A stretch of 64,000 bases of DNA, taken from contig NZ_JABEPE010000002.1 of the NCBI RefSeq assembly GCF_026788005.1, forward strand, positions 351,498 through 415,497. The letters run 5' to 3'. The DNA is from Alteromonas sp. a30 (lineage in GTDB: Bacteria > Pseudomonadota > Gammaproteobacteria > Enterobacterales > Alteromonadaceae). Both the position numbers and the translations under genes were made by a program. Below are positions 55,982 through 64,000 of the stretch, in pieces; position 1 is the first letter of the stretch; every line of letters starts with the position of its first letter. The notes beneath the pieces were generated by a model. It had not been told where the DNA came from. It was given only the letters and a program-made list of their open reading frames with translations, and ran no database searches.

Positions 55982-57097
55982 TTAAATCGTTTGTGTGGGT
56001 ATGCGATTTTTCTCATCGAGAACTGCTGCTTTAGCACGAATTTTGTGCTCTAGCGTATCAATAAGGTTATCGTTTGCAATGCGCTCTTTTTGGCGTTGTC
56101 CATCAAGATAAAAACCGCTCATATTGCGGGCCCCCGTTAACCCTAAGTCAGACACTTCTGCTTCGCCAGGACCATTTACCACGCACCCTATGATGGAAAC
56201 ATCCATTGGTGTCACGATATCTTCTAAACGTTCTTCAAGCGCATTCACTGTGCCTATGACATCAAACTCTTGACGAGAACAGGTTGGGCAAGCAATGAAG
56301 TTTATACCTCGACTGCGAATACGCAGTGACTTTAAAATATCGAAGCCGACTTTAATTTCCTCAACTGGGTCAGCTGCTAACGAAATGCGAATTGTATCGC
56401 CAATTCCTTCTGCTAATAGCATTCCCAAACCAACCGCGCTTTTTACTGCGCCAGCTCGAAAACCACCGGCCTCGGTAATCCCCAAATGCAAAGGTTGTTT
56501 GATTTGTTGCGCAAGAAGACGATAAGCGCCTACAGCAAGAAATACATCGGACGCCTTTACGCTCACTTTAAATTGGTCAAAATTAAGCTTGTCGAGAATA
56601 TCGACATGACGCATTGCAGATTCAACAAGCGCTTCGGGTGTCGGTTCACCAAACTTCTCTTGAATGTCTTTTTCCAAAGAACCGGCGTTAACACCAATAC
56701 GAATTGGAATGTTGTTGTCTCGAGCGCAATCAACAACGGCTTTAACGCGATCCATTTTACCAATATTGCCGGGATTGATGCGTAAACAATCAACGCCATA
56801 TTCAGCCACTTTTAACGCAATCCGATAATCAAAATGAATATCGGCAACCAGCGGCACATCAACTTGTTTACGAATTTGTTTAAATGCTTCGGCAGCGTCC
56901 ATTGTCGGCACTGAAATACGGACAATTTCACCGCCCACAGCAACAATTCGTTTAATTTGATTAATAGTGGCTTCAACGTCTGTTGTTAGGGTGTTGGTCA
57001 TCGACTGAACAGCAATAGGTGCGCCGCCGCCAACGGGAACTTTACCAATATGAATTTGTGTAGATTCTCGACGTTTAATCGGAGACTCGGTCAACAT
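55982..57097 (-). CDS. ispG: 4-hydroxy-3-methylbut-2-enyl diphosphate synthase
   Basis: Seventh step of the MEP isoprenoid pathway, a [4Fe-4S] reductive enzyme. 371 residues: TIM-barrel N-terminal part ([25 protein letters not shown], seen around 10-34), and iron-sulfur domain with two Cys in [11 protein letters not shown] and one in [17 protein letters not shown]. Between rodZ (21 bases upstream) and hisS, the usual order. Length equals E. coli IspG. Confidence 0.97.
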   Translation of the reverse strand: MLTESPIKRRESTQIHIGKVPVGGGAPIAVQSMTNTLTTDVEATINQIKRIVAVGGEIVRISVPTMDAAEAFKQIRKQVDVPLVADIHFDYRIALKVAEYGVDCLRINPGNIGKMDRVKAVVDCARDNNIPIRIGVNAGSLEKDIQEKFGEPTPEALVESAMRHVDILDKLNFDQFKVSVKASDVFLAVGAYRLLAQQIKQPLHLGITEAGGFRAGAVKSAVGLGMLLAEGIGDTIRISLAADPVEEIKVGFDILKSLRIRSRGINFIACPTCSRQEFDVIGTVNALEERLEDIVTPMDVSIIGCVVNGPGEAEVSDLGLTGARNMSGFYLDGQRQKERIANDNLIDTLEHKIRAKAAVLDEKNRIPTQTI

Positions 57098-57118
57098 AAT
57101 AAACTCTCTAAAACTCGG

Positions 57119-58291
57119 CTATTCACTCAAAGGTAAAGTAAAGCGTGCAGTGTAACCTGCTCTGAATTGTGTCATATCAATCGCTTCACCATTGTAGCTA
57201 ATTTGCACAACTTCTGGCGCACCAAGCACCACTTCAAATGGCGGGATGCCTGAAACGGGCATAACACGACCTGATTTTTTAATGCCGTACGCCACATCTT
57301 CACCTGTGGCATCAGTTAACTTCATCCAACAATCGCCCGCAAATTCAAACACAAGGTCAACGGCATCGCCTAAAGGGACACTTGGTTCTTGTACGATATC
57401 AAGCGCTTCACTTACCGTTGTGGTCGTTGCATCGGCTCCCTCTTCTACTGCCGCTTTTTGCTCTTGTTCTGTATTATCACTATTGCTTTCCGTCACTTCT
57501 ATATCAACTGGCACTGGCTGAACTTCTTGTTGATCTGAGGAAACCTCTTCGCTACTGGTATCAACCTGAGGAGGCAGTTCATTCACAGTTGTTTCAATGT
57601 CAGCGCTCTCGGAAACTGAAGTCTCGGTTGTCTCGGAAATCTCGGAAGTCTCGGAAGTCTCGACATTATCATCGGTGACGTCGTTAACCATACTTTCTGT
57701 TGCATCGTTCTCAGGTGCAGCTGTATCGGATGGACTGCTCATGCTTTCTGTTTCTGAAGTATCAGAAATAACAGGTAAAGCATTCGATTGAAGTGACTCT
57801 TCAACCTCAGGTTTTGTTTCTTCTTTAGGAGACGTTGTCTCCTTTTTTTGCACACCGCTTATCATTGACTCAAAGGGCGCTTCATCTTGCTGGAACCACC
57901 AAGCAACAACCAAGGCGATGACAATAACAAGTACCAGATACGTCACCATCATAAGTCGCTGATCGCTGGCTTGACGGGCAACTTGCTTAGAAAAGCTTTG
58001 CAATTTGGCGGGTTCTTTCTCCAGCTTACCTAACTTCTTGTACGCATCTAATACATCGTCAGCATTTAAGCCAAGCAGCTTTGAGTAAAGCTTCAAATAA
58101 CCTTTCGTGAAGGTAGGGGAAATATCTGCTGAATATTGGTCATCTTCGAGGCTGGAAATGATGGAAGCTCTCAAATGAAGTTTTTCTGCGACTTCATCTT
58201 GCGATAACCCCAACTTTTTCCTCGCAGTTCTCAGCATGGCACCAGGGCCAACAAATTCTACTTCTTCCAATGTGTCGTCGTTTTTACTCAT
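57119..58291 (-). CDS. rodZ: cytoskeletal protein RodZ
   Basis: Links MreB to the elongasome and sets rod shape. 390 residues: N-terminal Cro/C1-type HTH (about 14-75, AMLRTARKKLGLSQDEVAEK), a juxtamembrane basic stretch, one membrane helix (about 115-134, MMVTYLVLVIVIALVVAWWF), a long Ser/Thr/Glu-rich linker (about 145-290) and a C-terminal DUF4115 domain (about 305-388, DCWMKLTDATGEDVAYG). The linker contains the 9-bp repeats at 57621-57665. Order pilF-rodZ-ispG is conserved. Confidence 0.94.
   Translation of the reverse strand: MSKNDDTLEEVEFVGPGAMLRTARKKLGLSQDEVAEKLHLRASIISSLEDDQYSADISPTFTKGYLKLYSKLLGLNADDVLDAYKKLGKLEKEPAKLQSFSKQVARQASDQRLMMVTYLVLVIVIALVVAWWFQQDEAPFESMISGVQKKETTSPKEETKPEVEESLQSNALPVISDTSETESMSSPSDTAAPENDATESMVNDVTDDNVETSETSEISETTETSVSESADIETTVNELPPQVDTSSEEVSSDQQEVQPVPVDIEVTESNSDNTEQEQKAAVEEGADATTTTVSEALDIVQEPSVPLGDAVDLVFEFAGDCWMKLTDATGEDVAYGIKKSGRVMPVSGIPPFEVVLGAPEVVQISYNGEAIDMTQFRAGYTARFTLPLSE
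57621..57665 (-). repeat. five 9-bp tandem repeats inside rodZ
   Basis: Units of GTCTCGGAA type (plus strand) at 57621, 57630, 57639, 57648 and 57657, with one to three changes each. On the coding strand they give repeated (T/I)SE-like triplets in the RodZ linker. As the unit is a multiple of three, copy changes keep the frame. Confidence 0.8.
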
Positions 58292-58308
58292 TCTTACAAC
58301 AATTCCCG

Positions 58309-59319
58309 CTAGTTAGCGTTGGGGTCAGAAACAAATAGTTTTTTACCAGTATGCAGCGGCGTTCCATCCGTTAAATTATTCCACTCAATCAAGCGTTGCA
58401 TACGGACATTATACTTCAAAGAAATTCGGTACAGGTTCTCTCCGGGCTGAACCACGTGAATTCTATCCGACATCGATTTCTTTTCCAATGCAGGATTCTG
58501 AATCTGTTTTAATTCTGGAGAGGTTTGTTTCAAGTATTTTTTAGCAATGTCATGCTCAGGGTACAACTTCAATAGTGTTTTAGCATACCCATCCGCAATG
58601 TCCATATTGCCTAAAGCCTTTTGAATTTTAACGGCATAATCAAGCGTTTGGGCAGTTACAGGAGCGAGTCGCTCGTACCTTGTAAGGGCTTTTTGAGCCT
58701 CTTCCCAACGCTTCTGCGAGACATTCAATTCAAGCAGTAAATATGCTGTTTTAATTCGTGTTGGATCATGGCTAATGGCGGTTTCAAGATAACGTATTGC
58801 TTGCGCGGTATCGGCTTGCGCTTGTTGGCAAATAGCTAAATTTTCATATGAAGCCGCTGCATGACTGTATTGTTGTGTCTGAATAGCTTTGTGTAAATAA
58901 TCTTCTGCTAATTGATAGTGGCCTTGTAAACACAAAAATGCGCCATAGGAATTCAGTAAATCAGCATCCTCAGAATTGATACTTAGCGCTTTTTGGTACG
59001 ATTTTTCTGCTAAAACGATTTCGTCGATTGTTTGATAATAATAAGCGAGTGCAAAATGTACATCTGTTAATTCAGGTGCAAATTTGAGTGCTTTATCAAG
59101 ATTTGCTTTGGCTTGAGCATAACTGCCATTTTGCAAATAAGTTAGTCCTAACGAAATTCGAGTCTTTGCCGCTTCTTGTCGATCAATACTTTCTTGAGGG
59201 GAGCGGCTGGCGCAAGCCGACAGGAATAAAGCAACAAGGAAAATAGTAAAACGGGAAAGATAGGATAACCTGACAAAATGGCGACTGTATTTTTTCCTTA
59301 CTCCCATGAATCCCCGCAA
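58309..59319 (-). CDS. pilF: type IV pilus TPR lipoprotein PilF/PilW with C-terminal LysM
   Basis: Pilotin for the PilQ secretin. 336 residues: lipoprotein signal with lipobox LFLSACAS (Cys about 36), six or so TPR units (about 50-250, ISLGLTYLQNGSYAQAKANL, then VHFALAYYYQTIDEIVLAEK), and a C-terminal LysM domain (about 284-330, HVVQPGENLYRISLKYNVRM) that should bind peptidoglycan. Standard PilF has about 250 residues and no LysM; here the two are in one frame. A second ATG lies four codons in. Between rlmN and rodZ as in relatives. Confidence 0.88.
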   Translation of the reverse strand: MRGFMGVRKKYSRHFVRLSYLSRFTIFLVALFLSACASRSPQESIDRQEAAKTRISLGLTYLQNGSYAQAKANLDKALKFAPELTDVHFALAYYYQTIDEIVLAEKSYQKALSINSEDADLLNSYGAFLCLQGHYQLAEDYLHKAIQTQQYSHAAASYENLAICQQAQADTAQAIRYLETAISHDPTRIKTAYLLLELNVSQKRWEEAQKALTRYERLAPVTAQTLDYAVKIQKALGNMDIADGYAKTLLKLYPEHDIAKKYLKQTSPELKQIQNPALEKKSMSDRIHVVQPGENLYRISLKYNVRMQRLIEWNNLTDGTPLHTGKKLFVSDPNAN

Positions 59320-59408
59320 ATTTAATTCAGTTGACTAAATAATTTTAGTTTATGTGGACTGTGCAAGATTGCCAGAGAATACAAACTTGCACAATTAGAA
59401 GTGAAGAC

Positions 59409-60548
59409 TTAATGACTGGCAAAAACCTCAATAGAAGGGCCTTTTGCCTGTTTTTTCATTACACGTTTTGTGCGGTCAACCACATCACCGACTAATTGCC
59501 CACAGGCTGCATCAATATCATCACCACGCGTTTTTCTAACTACCACAGTAAATCCATACTCCATTAACACTTTAGCAAAACGGTCCATTCGACTATTGCT
59601 CGGCTTAGTATAGGGAGAGCCGGGATATGGATTAAATGGGATTAGGTTTATCTTTGATGGTGTATCTTTTAATGTTTGTGCCAATTCATGAGCCTGTTCC
59701 ATGCTGTCATTCACTTGATTAAGCATCACGTATTCAACAGTTACTCGACCTTGGTTAGCATTGGATTTGTTTAGATAGCGACGTACGCCCGCCAAAAAAT
59801 CTGCAATGGGATATTTTTTATTTACGGGGACTAATTCATCTCTCAGTTTATCGTTAGGTGCATGAAGGGAAATCGCCAGAGCAACATCTATTTGATCGCC
59901 TAGCTTATCCAGCGCAGGTACAACCCCCGAGGTACTCAAAGTTACACGGCGTTTAGACAAACCAAAACCAAAGTCGTCGAGCATCAAGTTCATCGCCGGA
60001 ACGACATTGTTCAAGTTAAGCAAAGGTTCGCCCATTCCCATCATTACAACATTTGTGATAGGGCGTTTCGAAGTGTCTTTGTTTAGTCCGATGAATCGGG
60101 CCACTCGCCACACTTGGCCAATAATTTCCGAAACCGTTAGGTTTCGATTAAACCCTTGTTGCGCGGTACTACAGAAACTGCACTCTAGCGCGCAGCCGAC
60201 TTGGGAAGAAACGCACAATGTCGCTCTATCTGATTCAGGGATCCAGACCGTTTCGACTTCTTGACCACCGTCTAGGATCATAGCGAACTTAATGGTGCCA
60301 TCACTTGCCTCTTGATAAACCGAAATTTCAGGCGCCTTAATTTCACAAGTCTCAATGAGTTTTTCCCTAAGCGCTTTATTAAGGTTGGTCATATTTTGAA
60401 AATCATCTTCGCCTTCATGGTATATCCACTTCATCACCTGATCGGCGCGGAAGGGCTTTTCTCCCATATCTTTGAAAAACTGACGCAGCCCTTGTTTATC
60501 AAAATTCAACAAGTTGATCTTAGAAGCTGGCGATGCCATTGCGCTCAT
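59409..60548 (-). CDS. rlmN: dual-specificity 23S rRNA/tRNA adenine-C2 methyltransferase
   Basis: Radical-SAM enzyme making m2A2503 in 23S rRNA and m2A37 in some tRNAs. 379 residues: accessory N-terminal domain, CxxxCxxC cluster in [18 protein letters not shown] (about 118-135), [12 protein letters not shown], and the catalytic C-terminal Cys in DIDAACGQL (about 349-357). Neighbours ndk and pilF are as in E. coli and relatives. The start [20 protein letters not shown] is plausible; a Met lies three codons in. Confidence 0.96.
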   Translation of the reverse strand: MSAMASPASKINLLNFDKQGLRQFFKDMGEKPFRADQVMKWIYHEGEDDFQNMTNLNKALREKLIETCEIKAPEISVYQEASDGTIKFAMILDGGQEVETVWIPESDRATLCVSSQVGCALECSFCSTAQQGFNRNLTVSEIIGQVWRVARFIGLNKDTSKRPITNVVMMGMGEPLLNLNNVVPAMNLMLDDFGFGLSKRRVTLSTSGVVPALDKLGDQIDVALAISLHAPNDKLRDELVPVNKKYPIADFLAGVRRYLNKSNANQGRVTVEYVMLNQVNDSMEQAHELAQTLKDTPSKINLIPFNPYPGSPYTKPSNSRMDRFAKVLMEYGFTVVVRKTRGDDIDAACGQLVGDVVDRTKRVMKKQAKGPSIEVFASH

Positions 60549-60650
60549 GTCTCTATCCTCAAATGAGTTTCAAAATACTATGCCCTATAAATCGGGGCTG
60601 GGATTGTACAAATTTCACTCACAAAAAGCGAATTCATTATCTCTATCAGC

Positions 60651-60672
60651 AAAAAGGGCGCTTAAAGCGCCC
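60651..60672 (-). terminator. ndk terminator
   Basis: On the minus strand GGGCGC-TTTAA-GCGCCC followed by five T, 25 bases after the ndk stop. Strong intrinsic terminator. Confidence 0.85.
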
Positions 60673-60697
60673 TTATTCTTTTTCCTTATTCGCTGGT

Positions 60698-61129
60698 TTA
60701 GCGAGTACGAGGACAAATTTCTTCGTCTGCGAAGAAGTAAGCAATTTCACGAGCCGCTGATTCAGGCGCATCAGAACCATGTACCGCATTTTCGTCAATT
60801 GACTCAGCATAGTCAGAGCGTAAAGTACCCGCTAGTGCATCTGCTGGGTTAGTCGCCCCCATGATTTCACGATTCTTCTTAACTGCATCTTCGCCTTCCA
60901 AAACTTGAACCATTACAGGGCCAGAAGTCATGAATTCGATTAAAGCTGGGAAGAAAGGACGCTCTTTGTGTTCTGCGTAAAAACCTTCTGCTTTATCTTT
61001 GCTTAGGTGAACCATTTTTGAAGCAACAATGCGTAAGCCTGCAGATTCAAAGCGGTTGTAGATCGCACCAATGACATTCTTGGCTACGGCATCAGGTTTG
61101 ATAATAGAAAAAGTACGTTCAAGTGCCAT
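60698..61129 (-). CDS. ndk: nucleoside diphosphate kinase
   Basis: Balances NTP/dNTP pools by gamma-phosphate transfer via a phosphohistidine. 143 residues, the same as E. coli: [21 protein letters not shown] at the start, [16 protein letters not shown], and the active His in [13 protein letters not shown]. The frame is open upstream to 61177, but homology starts at 61129. In relatives, the isc operon end (fdx) usually lies a little upstream; here iscS is the neighbour. Confidence 0.97.
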   Translation of the reverse strand: MALERTFSIIKPDAVAKNVIGAIYNRFESAGLRIVASKMVHLSKDKAEGFYAEHKERPFFPALIEFMTSGPVMVQVLEGEDAVKKNREIMGATNPADALAGTLRSDYAESIDENAVHGSDAPESAAREIAYFFADEEICPRTR

Positions 61130-61271
61130 CTGTTGGCTCCATTTATTAAAACTAAAAACGGCGCGGATTATATGCAATTACACAAGCGTTTCCTATGCTT
61201 GAACATGACTTTTTTATATTTTTTCGCGTAAAACTCGGAACACAAAAGCTAAAAAGTACGAATTTAAGCGA

Positions 61272-62417
61272 TCAACGCAGCTTATGAACGACTTCGCAAA
61301 CGATATTTGCGGCCTGCTCAATATCTTCATTGGAAGTAAAACGACCGAAACTAAAACGAATAGCGCTGTGCGCCAACTCTGGTGAAAGCCCCATTGCTCG
61401 TAGTACGTAAGAAGGCTCCAAACTATCCGAAGTACAGGCCGAACCAGATGATACAGCTAAATCCTTTAGCGCCATAAGCAAGGTTTCACCTTCAACGTCT
61501 TCAAAACTCAGGTTTAAGATGCCCGGAACAGATTGTTCGAAATTGCCATTTAGCAAAACCCCCGAGAGTGTTTGAACTTTCTTCCAAAATTTGACTTTAA
61601 GTGCACGAATGCCTTCCATTTCATCATGGATTTTGCCCTGAGCAATTTTACAAGCTTCACCGAGCCCCACAATCTGATGCGTTGCAAGTGTACCTGAGCG
61701 CATTCCTCTTTCATGGCCTCCACCGTGAATCTGCGCCTGCAAAAACACCTTTGGCTTACGCCTAACGTACAATGCGCCAATACCCTTTGGTCCATAAAGT
61801 TTGTGAGCAGAAAATGACATTAGATCGACGTCGCTATCTCGAACATCTATCGGGATTTTCCCCAATGCTTGAGCTGCATCAACATGAAAATAGGTACTAT
61901 TTTCCTGACAAAGCGCTGAAATTGAGTTGATATTCTGTATGACCCCAGTCTCGTTGTTCACTAACATAATGCTGACTAAGATGGTATCAGGCCGCAGAGC
62001 ACTACGAAGCACTTCTATATCTAATAGACCATCACTGCCTACATCAAGAAAAGTAACTTCAAAACCATTATCGGCAAGCCATAGACAAGGGTCTAGTACC
62101 GCTTTGTGTTCAGTTTTGACGGTAATTATATGCTTCCCTTTATCACCGTATTGTTGGGCAATTCCCTTTAATGCGAGATTGTTGGCTTCCGTTGCACCAG
62201 AGGTAAATACGATTTCTCTTGGATCGGCATTAATTAAGTCTGCCGTATTTTCGCGCGCTACTTCTACCGCTTCCTCGGCTTGCCAACCATACCAATGTGA
62301 ACGAGAAGCTGGATTTCCAAAGACTCCCCCTATTGAAAGGTGCTTGGACATTGCCTGAGCTACAAGAGGGTCAACCGGCGTCGTTGCGGCATAATCAAGA
62401 TAAATAGGAGATGGCAT
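61272..62417 (-). CDS. iscS: cysteine desulfurase IscS, short C-terminus
   Basis: PLP enzyme taking sulfur from cysteine for Fe-S clusters, tRNA thiolation and thiamine. 381 residues against 404 in E. coli IscS. Motifs: [12 protein letters not shown] at the start, EHKAVLDPC, the PLP lysine in [20 protein letters not shown] and the active Cys in [21 protein letters not shown] (seen in part). It ends at VVHKLR, so the last 20 or so residues, which contact IscU in E. coli, are absent. It follows iscR by 13 bases, but iscU and the other isc genes are not downstream; ndk is. Confidence 0.93.
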   Translation of the reverse strand: MPSPIYLDYAATTPVDPLVAQAMSKHLSIGGVFGNPASRSHWYGWQAEEAVEVARENTADLINADPREIVFTSGATEANNLALKGIAQQYGDKGKHIITVKTEHKAVLDPCLWLADNGFEVTFLDVGSDGLLDIEVLRSALRPDTILVSIMLVNNETGVIQNINSISALCQENSTYFHVDAAQALGKIPIDVRDSDVDLMSFSAHKLYGPKGIGALYVRRKPKVFLQAQIHGGGHERGMRSGTLATHQIVGLGEACKIAQGKIHDEMEGIRALKVKFWKKVQTLSGVLLNGNFEQSVPGILNLSFEDVEGETLLMALKDLAVSSGSACTSDSLEPSYVLRAMGLSPELAHSAIRFSFGRFTSNEDIEQAANIVCEVVHKLR

Positions 62418-62430
62418 CCTTTAAAACACC

Positions 62431-62904
62431 TTACATTTGCAGACTAATTTCAATTTCCTTTGATGGAAGTATATGATCTTGGCGGTCAGCAACTAAACGT
62501 ACATCGGCATTAGCCATCAACTCACCTAGGGTAATATTATCAAGAAACGCGGTTATGCGTTCACTTAAATCGTGCCATAAACTATGTGTTAAACAACGCT
62601 CACCTGCCTGACAGTCAGCGGTACCATTACATCGAGTCACATCAATCGTTTCATCAACTGCTTTAATTACTTGTCCAACAGAAATTTCACTGGGCTCTTT
62701 ACCCAATTGATAACCTCCACCTGGACCACGTACGCTAGTCACTAATTCTTCTTTTCTTAATCTAGAGAATAGTTGCTCTAAATAAGAAAGAGAGATGGCC
62801 TGCCTTGATGAGATGTCTGAAAGAGATACTGGACCTTTTTGGGAGTGTAGTGCGACGTCAAGCATCGCAGTAACAGCATAACGACCTTTTGATGTTAGTT
62901 TCAT
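62431..62904 (-). CDS. iscR: Fe-S cluster regulator IscR
   Basis: Rrf2-family repressor whose [2Fe-2S] form represses the isc promoter. 157 residues: [19 protein letters not shown], winged HTH ([20 protein letters not shown]), and cluster ligands three Cys and a His in [16 protein letters not shown] (about 92-107), the IscR arrangement. Upstream is the type-1 IscR operator at 62940-62964. It forms an iscRS unit. Confidence 0.95.
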   Translation of the reverse strand: MKLTSKGRYAVTAMLDVALHSQKGPVSLSDISSRQAISLSYLEQLFSRLRKEELVTSVRGPGGGYQLGKEPSEISVGQVIKAVDETIDVTRCNGTADCQAGERCLTHSLWHDLSERITAFLDNITLGELMANADVRLVADRQDHILPSKEIEISLQM

Positions 62905-62931
62905 AGCAGCAACCGTTGTTAATTTGAGCGG

Positions 62932-62964
62932 ATATTCACATACCCTACTAAAACAGTCAAGTAT
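62932..62964 (-). promoter_or_regulatory. iscR promoter with type-1 IscR operator
   Basis: The segment 62940-62964 matches the 25-bp type-1 IscR consensus (ATASYYGACTRWWWYAGTCRRSTAT) at all positions but one (T for G at the seventh). It covers the -35 TTGACT; the -10 GAATAT follows after 17 bases. This predicts feedback repression of iscRS by holo-IscR. Confidence 0.8.
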
Positions 62965-62994
62965 TAGATATTTTGCTAAATCTTGATCAATAGC

Positions 62995-63714
62995 TCATTC
63001 GTCCCTTTTTAATTTGGTGATTGAACTTAAAATTCCTCTAAGAATATTTAACTCTTGTGCTTCTGGCCTAGCTCGATTAAACAATCGACGTAACTTTGTC
63101 ATAACTACACCAGGGTGCTTAGGTATAATGAAATTTGTATGCCTAAGTGTCTTCTCTAAATGTACATAGAACTGTTCCAGCTCTTCAGATAAAGGATATT
63201 CACTTTGACTCGGTTTAATTTTATCTTGTGCTAAAAAGGCCATTCGGATTTCATAGCACAATGTTTGCACAGCAGCCGCAAGGTTCAATGAACTATATTC
63301 GGGATTAGCATCAATGCATACATGGTAGTTACAAAGCTGTAGCTCTTCATTTGTGAGGCCACTATTTTCACGACCAAATACTAATGCCACCTTATGGTTA
63401 GTAGATTCGGCTATGATTTTTTCCCCACATTCACGTGAACTTAACATCGGCCAAGAGAGCGTTCGAGATCTAGCACTGGTTCCGATGACTAAGCCACAAT
63501 CAGCAATCGCTTCATCTAAGGAATTAAAAATTTCAGCTTTTGATAAAACATCTCCTGCTCCTGCTGCTAAGGCACTCGCCTTTCCATCAGGTTCAGACAC
63601 CGGTTGAACTAGGGCTAAGTCGTAGAGCCCCATTGTTTTCATCGCTCTAGCCGCAGAGCCTATATTTCCGGTATGGGAAGTATTAACTAATACAATTTTT
63701 ACTCTTTCTAGCAT
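62995..63714 (-). CDS. trmJ: tRNA (Cm32/Um32) methyltransferase TrmJ
   Basis: SPOUT-family 2'-O-methyltransferase acting on tRNA position 32. 239 residues: [20 protein letters not shown] (about 11-30), [18 protein letters not shown] (about 110-127) and [18 protein letters not shown], the three knot motifs, then a C-terminal extension used for dimerisation/tRNA binding. Directly upstream of iscR as in E. coli, separated by the iscR promoter. Confidence 0.95.
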   Translation of the reverse strand: MLERVKIVLVNTSHTGNIGSAARAMKTMGLYDLALVQPVSEPDGKASALAAGAGDVLSKAEIFNSLDEAIADCGLVIGTSARSRTLSWPMLSSRECGEKIIAESTNHKVALVFGRENSGLTNEELQLCNYHVCIDANPEYSSLNLAAAVQTLCYEIRMAFLAQDKIKPSQSEYPLSEELEQFYVHLEKTLRHTNFIIPKHPGVVMTKLRRLFNRARPEAQELNILRGILSSITKLKRDE

Positions 63715-63882
63715 TATTCTTTATTCTAAATTTGGGAATTAAATTCGGACAGAATACTAGCACAAAAGGGAGCTTATAGGAGTTGGAAACAGGCTTCGAT
63801 TTGAATATGTCATGCACCAACAGATACTTTAGAAGTAATAAATAGAAGGGAACGAAGTTGGGTTGCTATTTGGTTTATAAAT

Positions 63883-63913
63883 AAAAAAAGCCCTGCTCAT
63901 ACGAACAGGGCTT
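63883..63913 (-). terminator. rRNA operon terminator
   Basis: On the minus strand AAGCCCTG pairs with CAGGGCTT across a ten-base loop, followed by a T run. It lies just downstream of the 5S gene. Confidence 0.9.
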
Positions 63914-63925
63914 CTTAGGAATAGG

Positions 63926-64000
63926 AGCCTGGCAGTGTGCTACTCTCACATGGGGAAACCCCACACTACCATCGCCGCTAATACGTTTCACTTCTGAGTT
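63926..64000 (-). rRNA. rrf: 5S ribosomal RNA, 3' part (cut by window edge)
   Basis: The reverse complement matches the 3' two-thirds of gammaproteobacterial 5S rRNA: AACTCAGAAGTGAAACG, then GATGGTAGTGTGGGG, GAGAGTAG and the final CTGCCAGGCT. The 5' part lies beyond the window. It implies an rRNA operon transcribed leftward towards trmJ. Confidence 0.95.

Noticed and set aside
1..64000. CRISPR arrays, restriction-modification or other defence genes.
   Set aside because: No spaced repeat array and no nuclease, methylase or helicase of defence type was seen.

Overview
The window looks like chromosomal DNA of a motile marine-type gammaproteobacterium, probably in or near the Alteromonadales/Oceanospirillales. 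The signs are a Vibrio/Alteromonas-style flagellar cluster (flgA-cheV-cheR-flgBCDEFGHIJKL with flgM, flgN, flgP and flgT) and the gammaproteobacterial housekeeping order guaA-guaB-xseA-der-bamB-yfgM-hisS-ispG-rodZ-pilF-rlmN-ndk-iscS-iscR-trmJ. I cannot name the species from the sequence alone.

Layout. (1) 1-20.6 kb: polar-flagellum genes. A flagellin gene lies at the left edge, followed by two inserted plus-strand genes (a sialidase-fold protein and a MetR-like regulator). The leftward rod/hook/ring operons flgBCDE and flgFGHIJKL come next, then cheR, cheV, flgA, flgM-flgN, flgP and flgT. Good sigma-54 promoters sit before flgB, flgF and flgA, and sigma-28 promoters before fliC and flgM, so the early/late flagellar hierarchy can be read directly. 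(2) 20.67-35.8 kb: a complete tRNA-Arg(CCU) gene followed by about 15 kb of accessory genes, ending in a diverged copy of the tRNA 3' half plus its downstream flank. This is the signature of a tRNA-targeted genomic island, although no integrase is visible. (3) 36-38 kb: small chromosomal genes (FecR-domain protein, smrA/ydaL, a small membrane protein) and a frameshifted ORF. (4) 38-64 kb: purL, mltF, tadA, a PspB-like protein, lrgAB, guaBA, xseA and the der-to-trmJ run, ending in the 3' part of a 5S rRNA gene.

The island is the most interesting region. It encodes three ATP-grasp ligases, a HisC-like PLP aminotransferase, a DUF1611 (DgcN-like) protein, a xylose-isomerase-like TIM-barrel enzyme, an SsuD/luciferase-like flavin monooxygenase, a CHMI-type tautomerase, an MFS exporter, and an RND pump with a very short periplasmic adaptor. 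I recognise no known pathway with this set. The parsimonious reading is a biosynthesis-and-export cluster for a small, amide-linked, amino-acid-derived metabolite. The product is unknown.

Other notable points: iscR-iscS is followed directly by ndk, with iscU-iscA-hscB-hscA-fdx missing from their usual place, and IscS lacks its usual C-terminal tail. iscR has a near-perfect IscR type-1 operator. FlgD carries a duplicated Ig-like domain. A 50-residue basic protein with a TTG start lies between mltF and tadA. An EF-hand pseudogene abuts the right island boundary.
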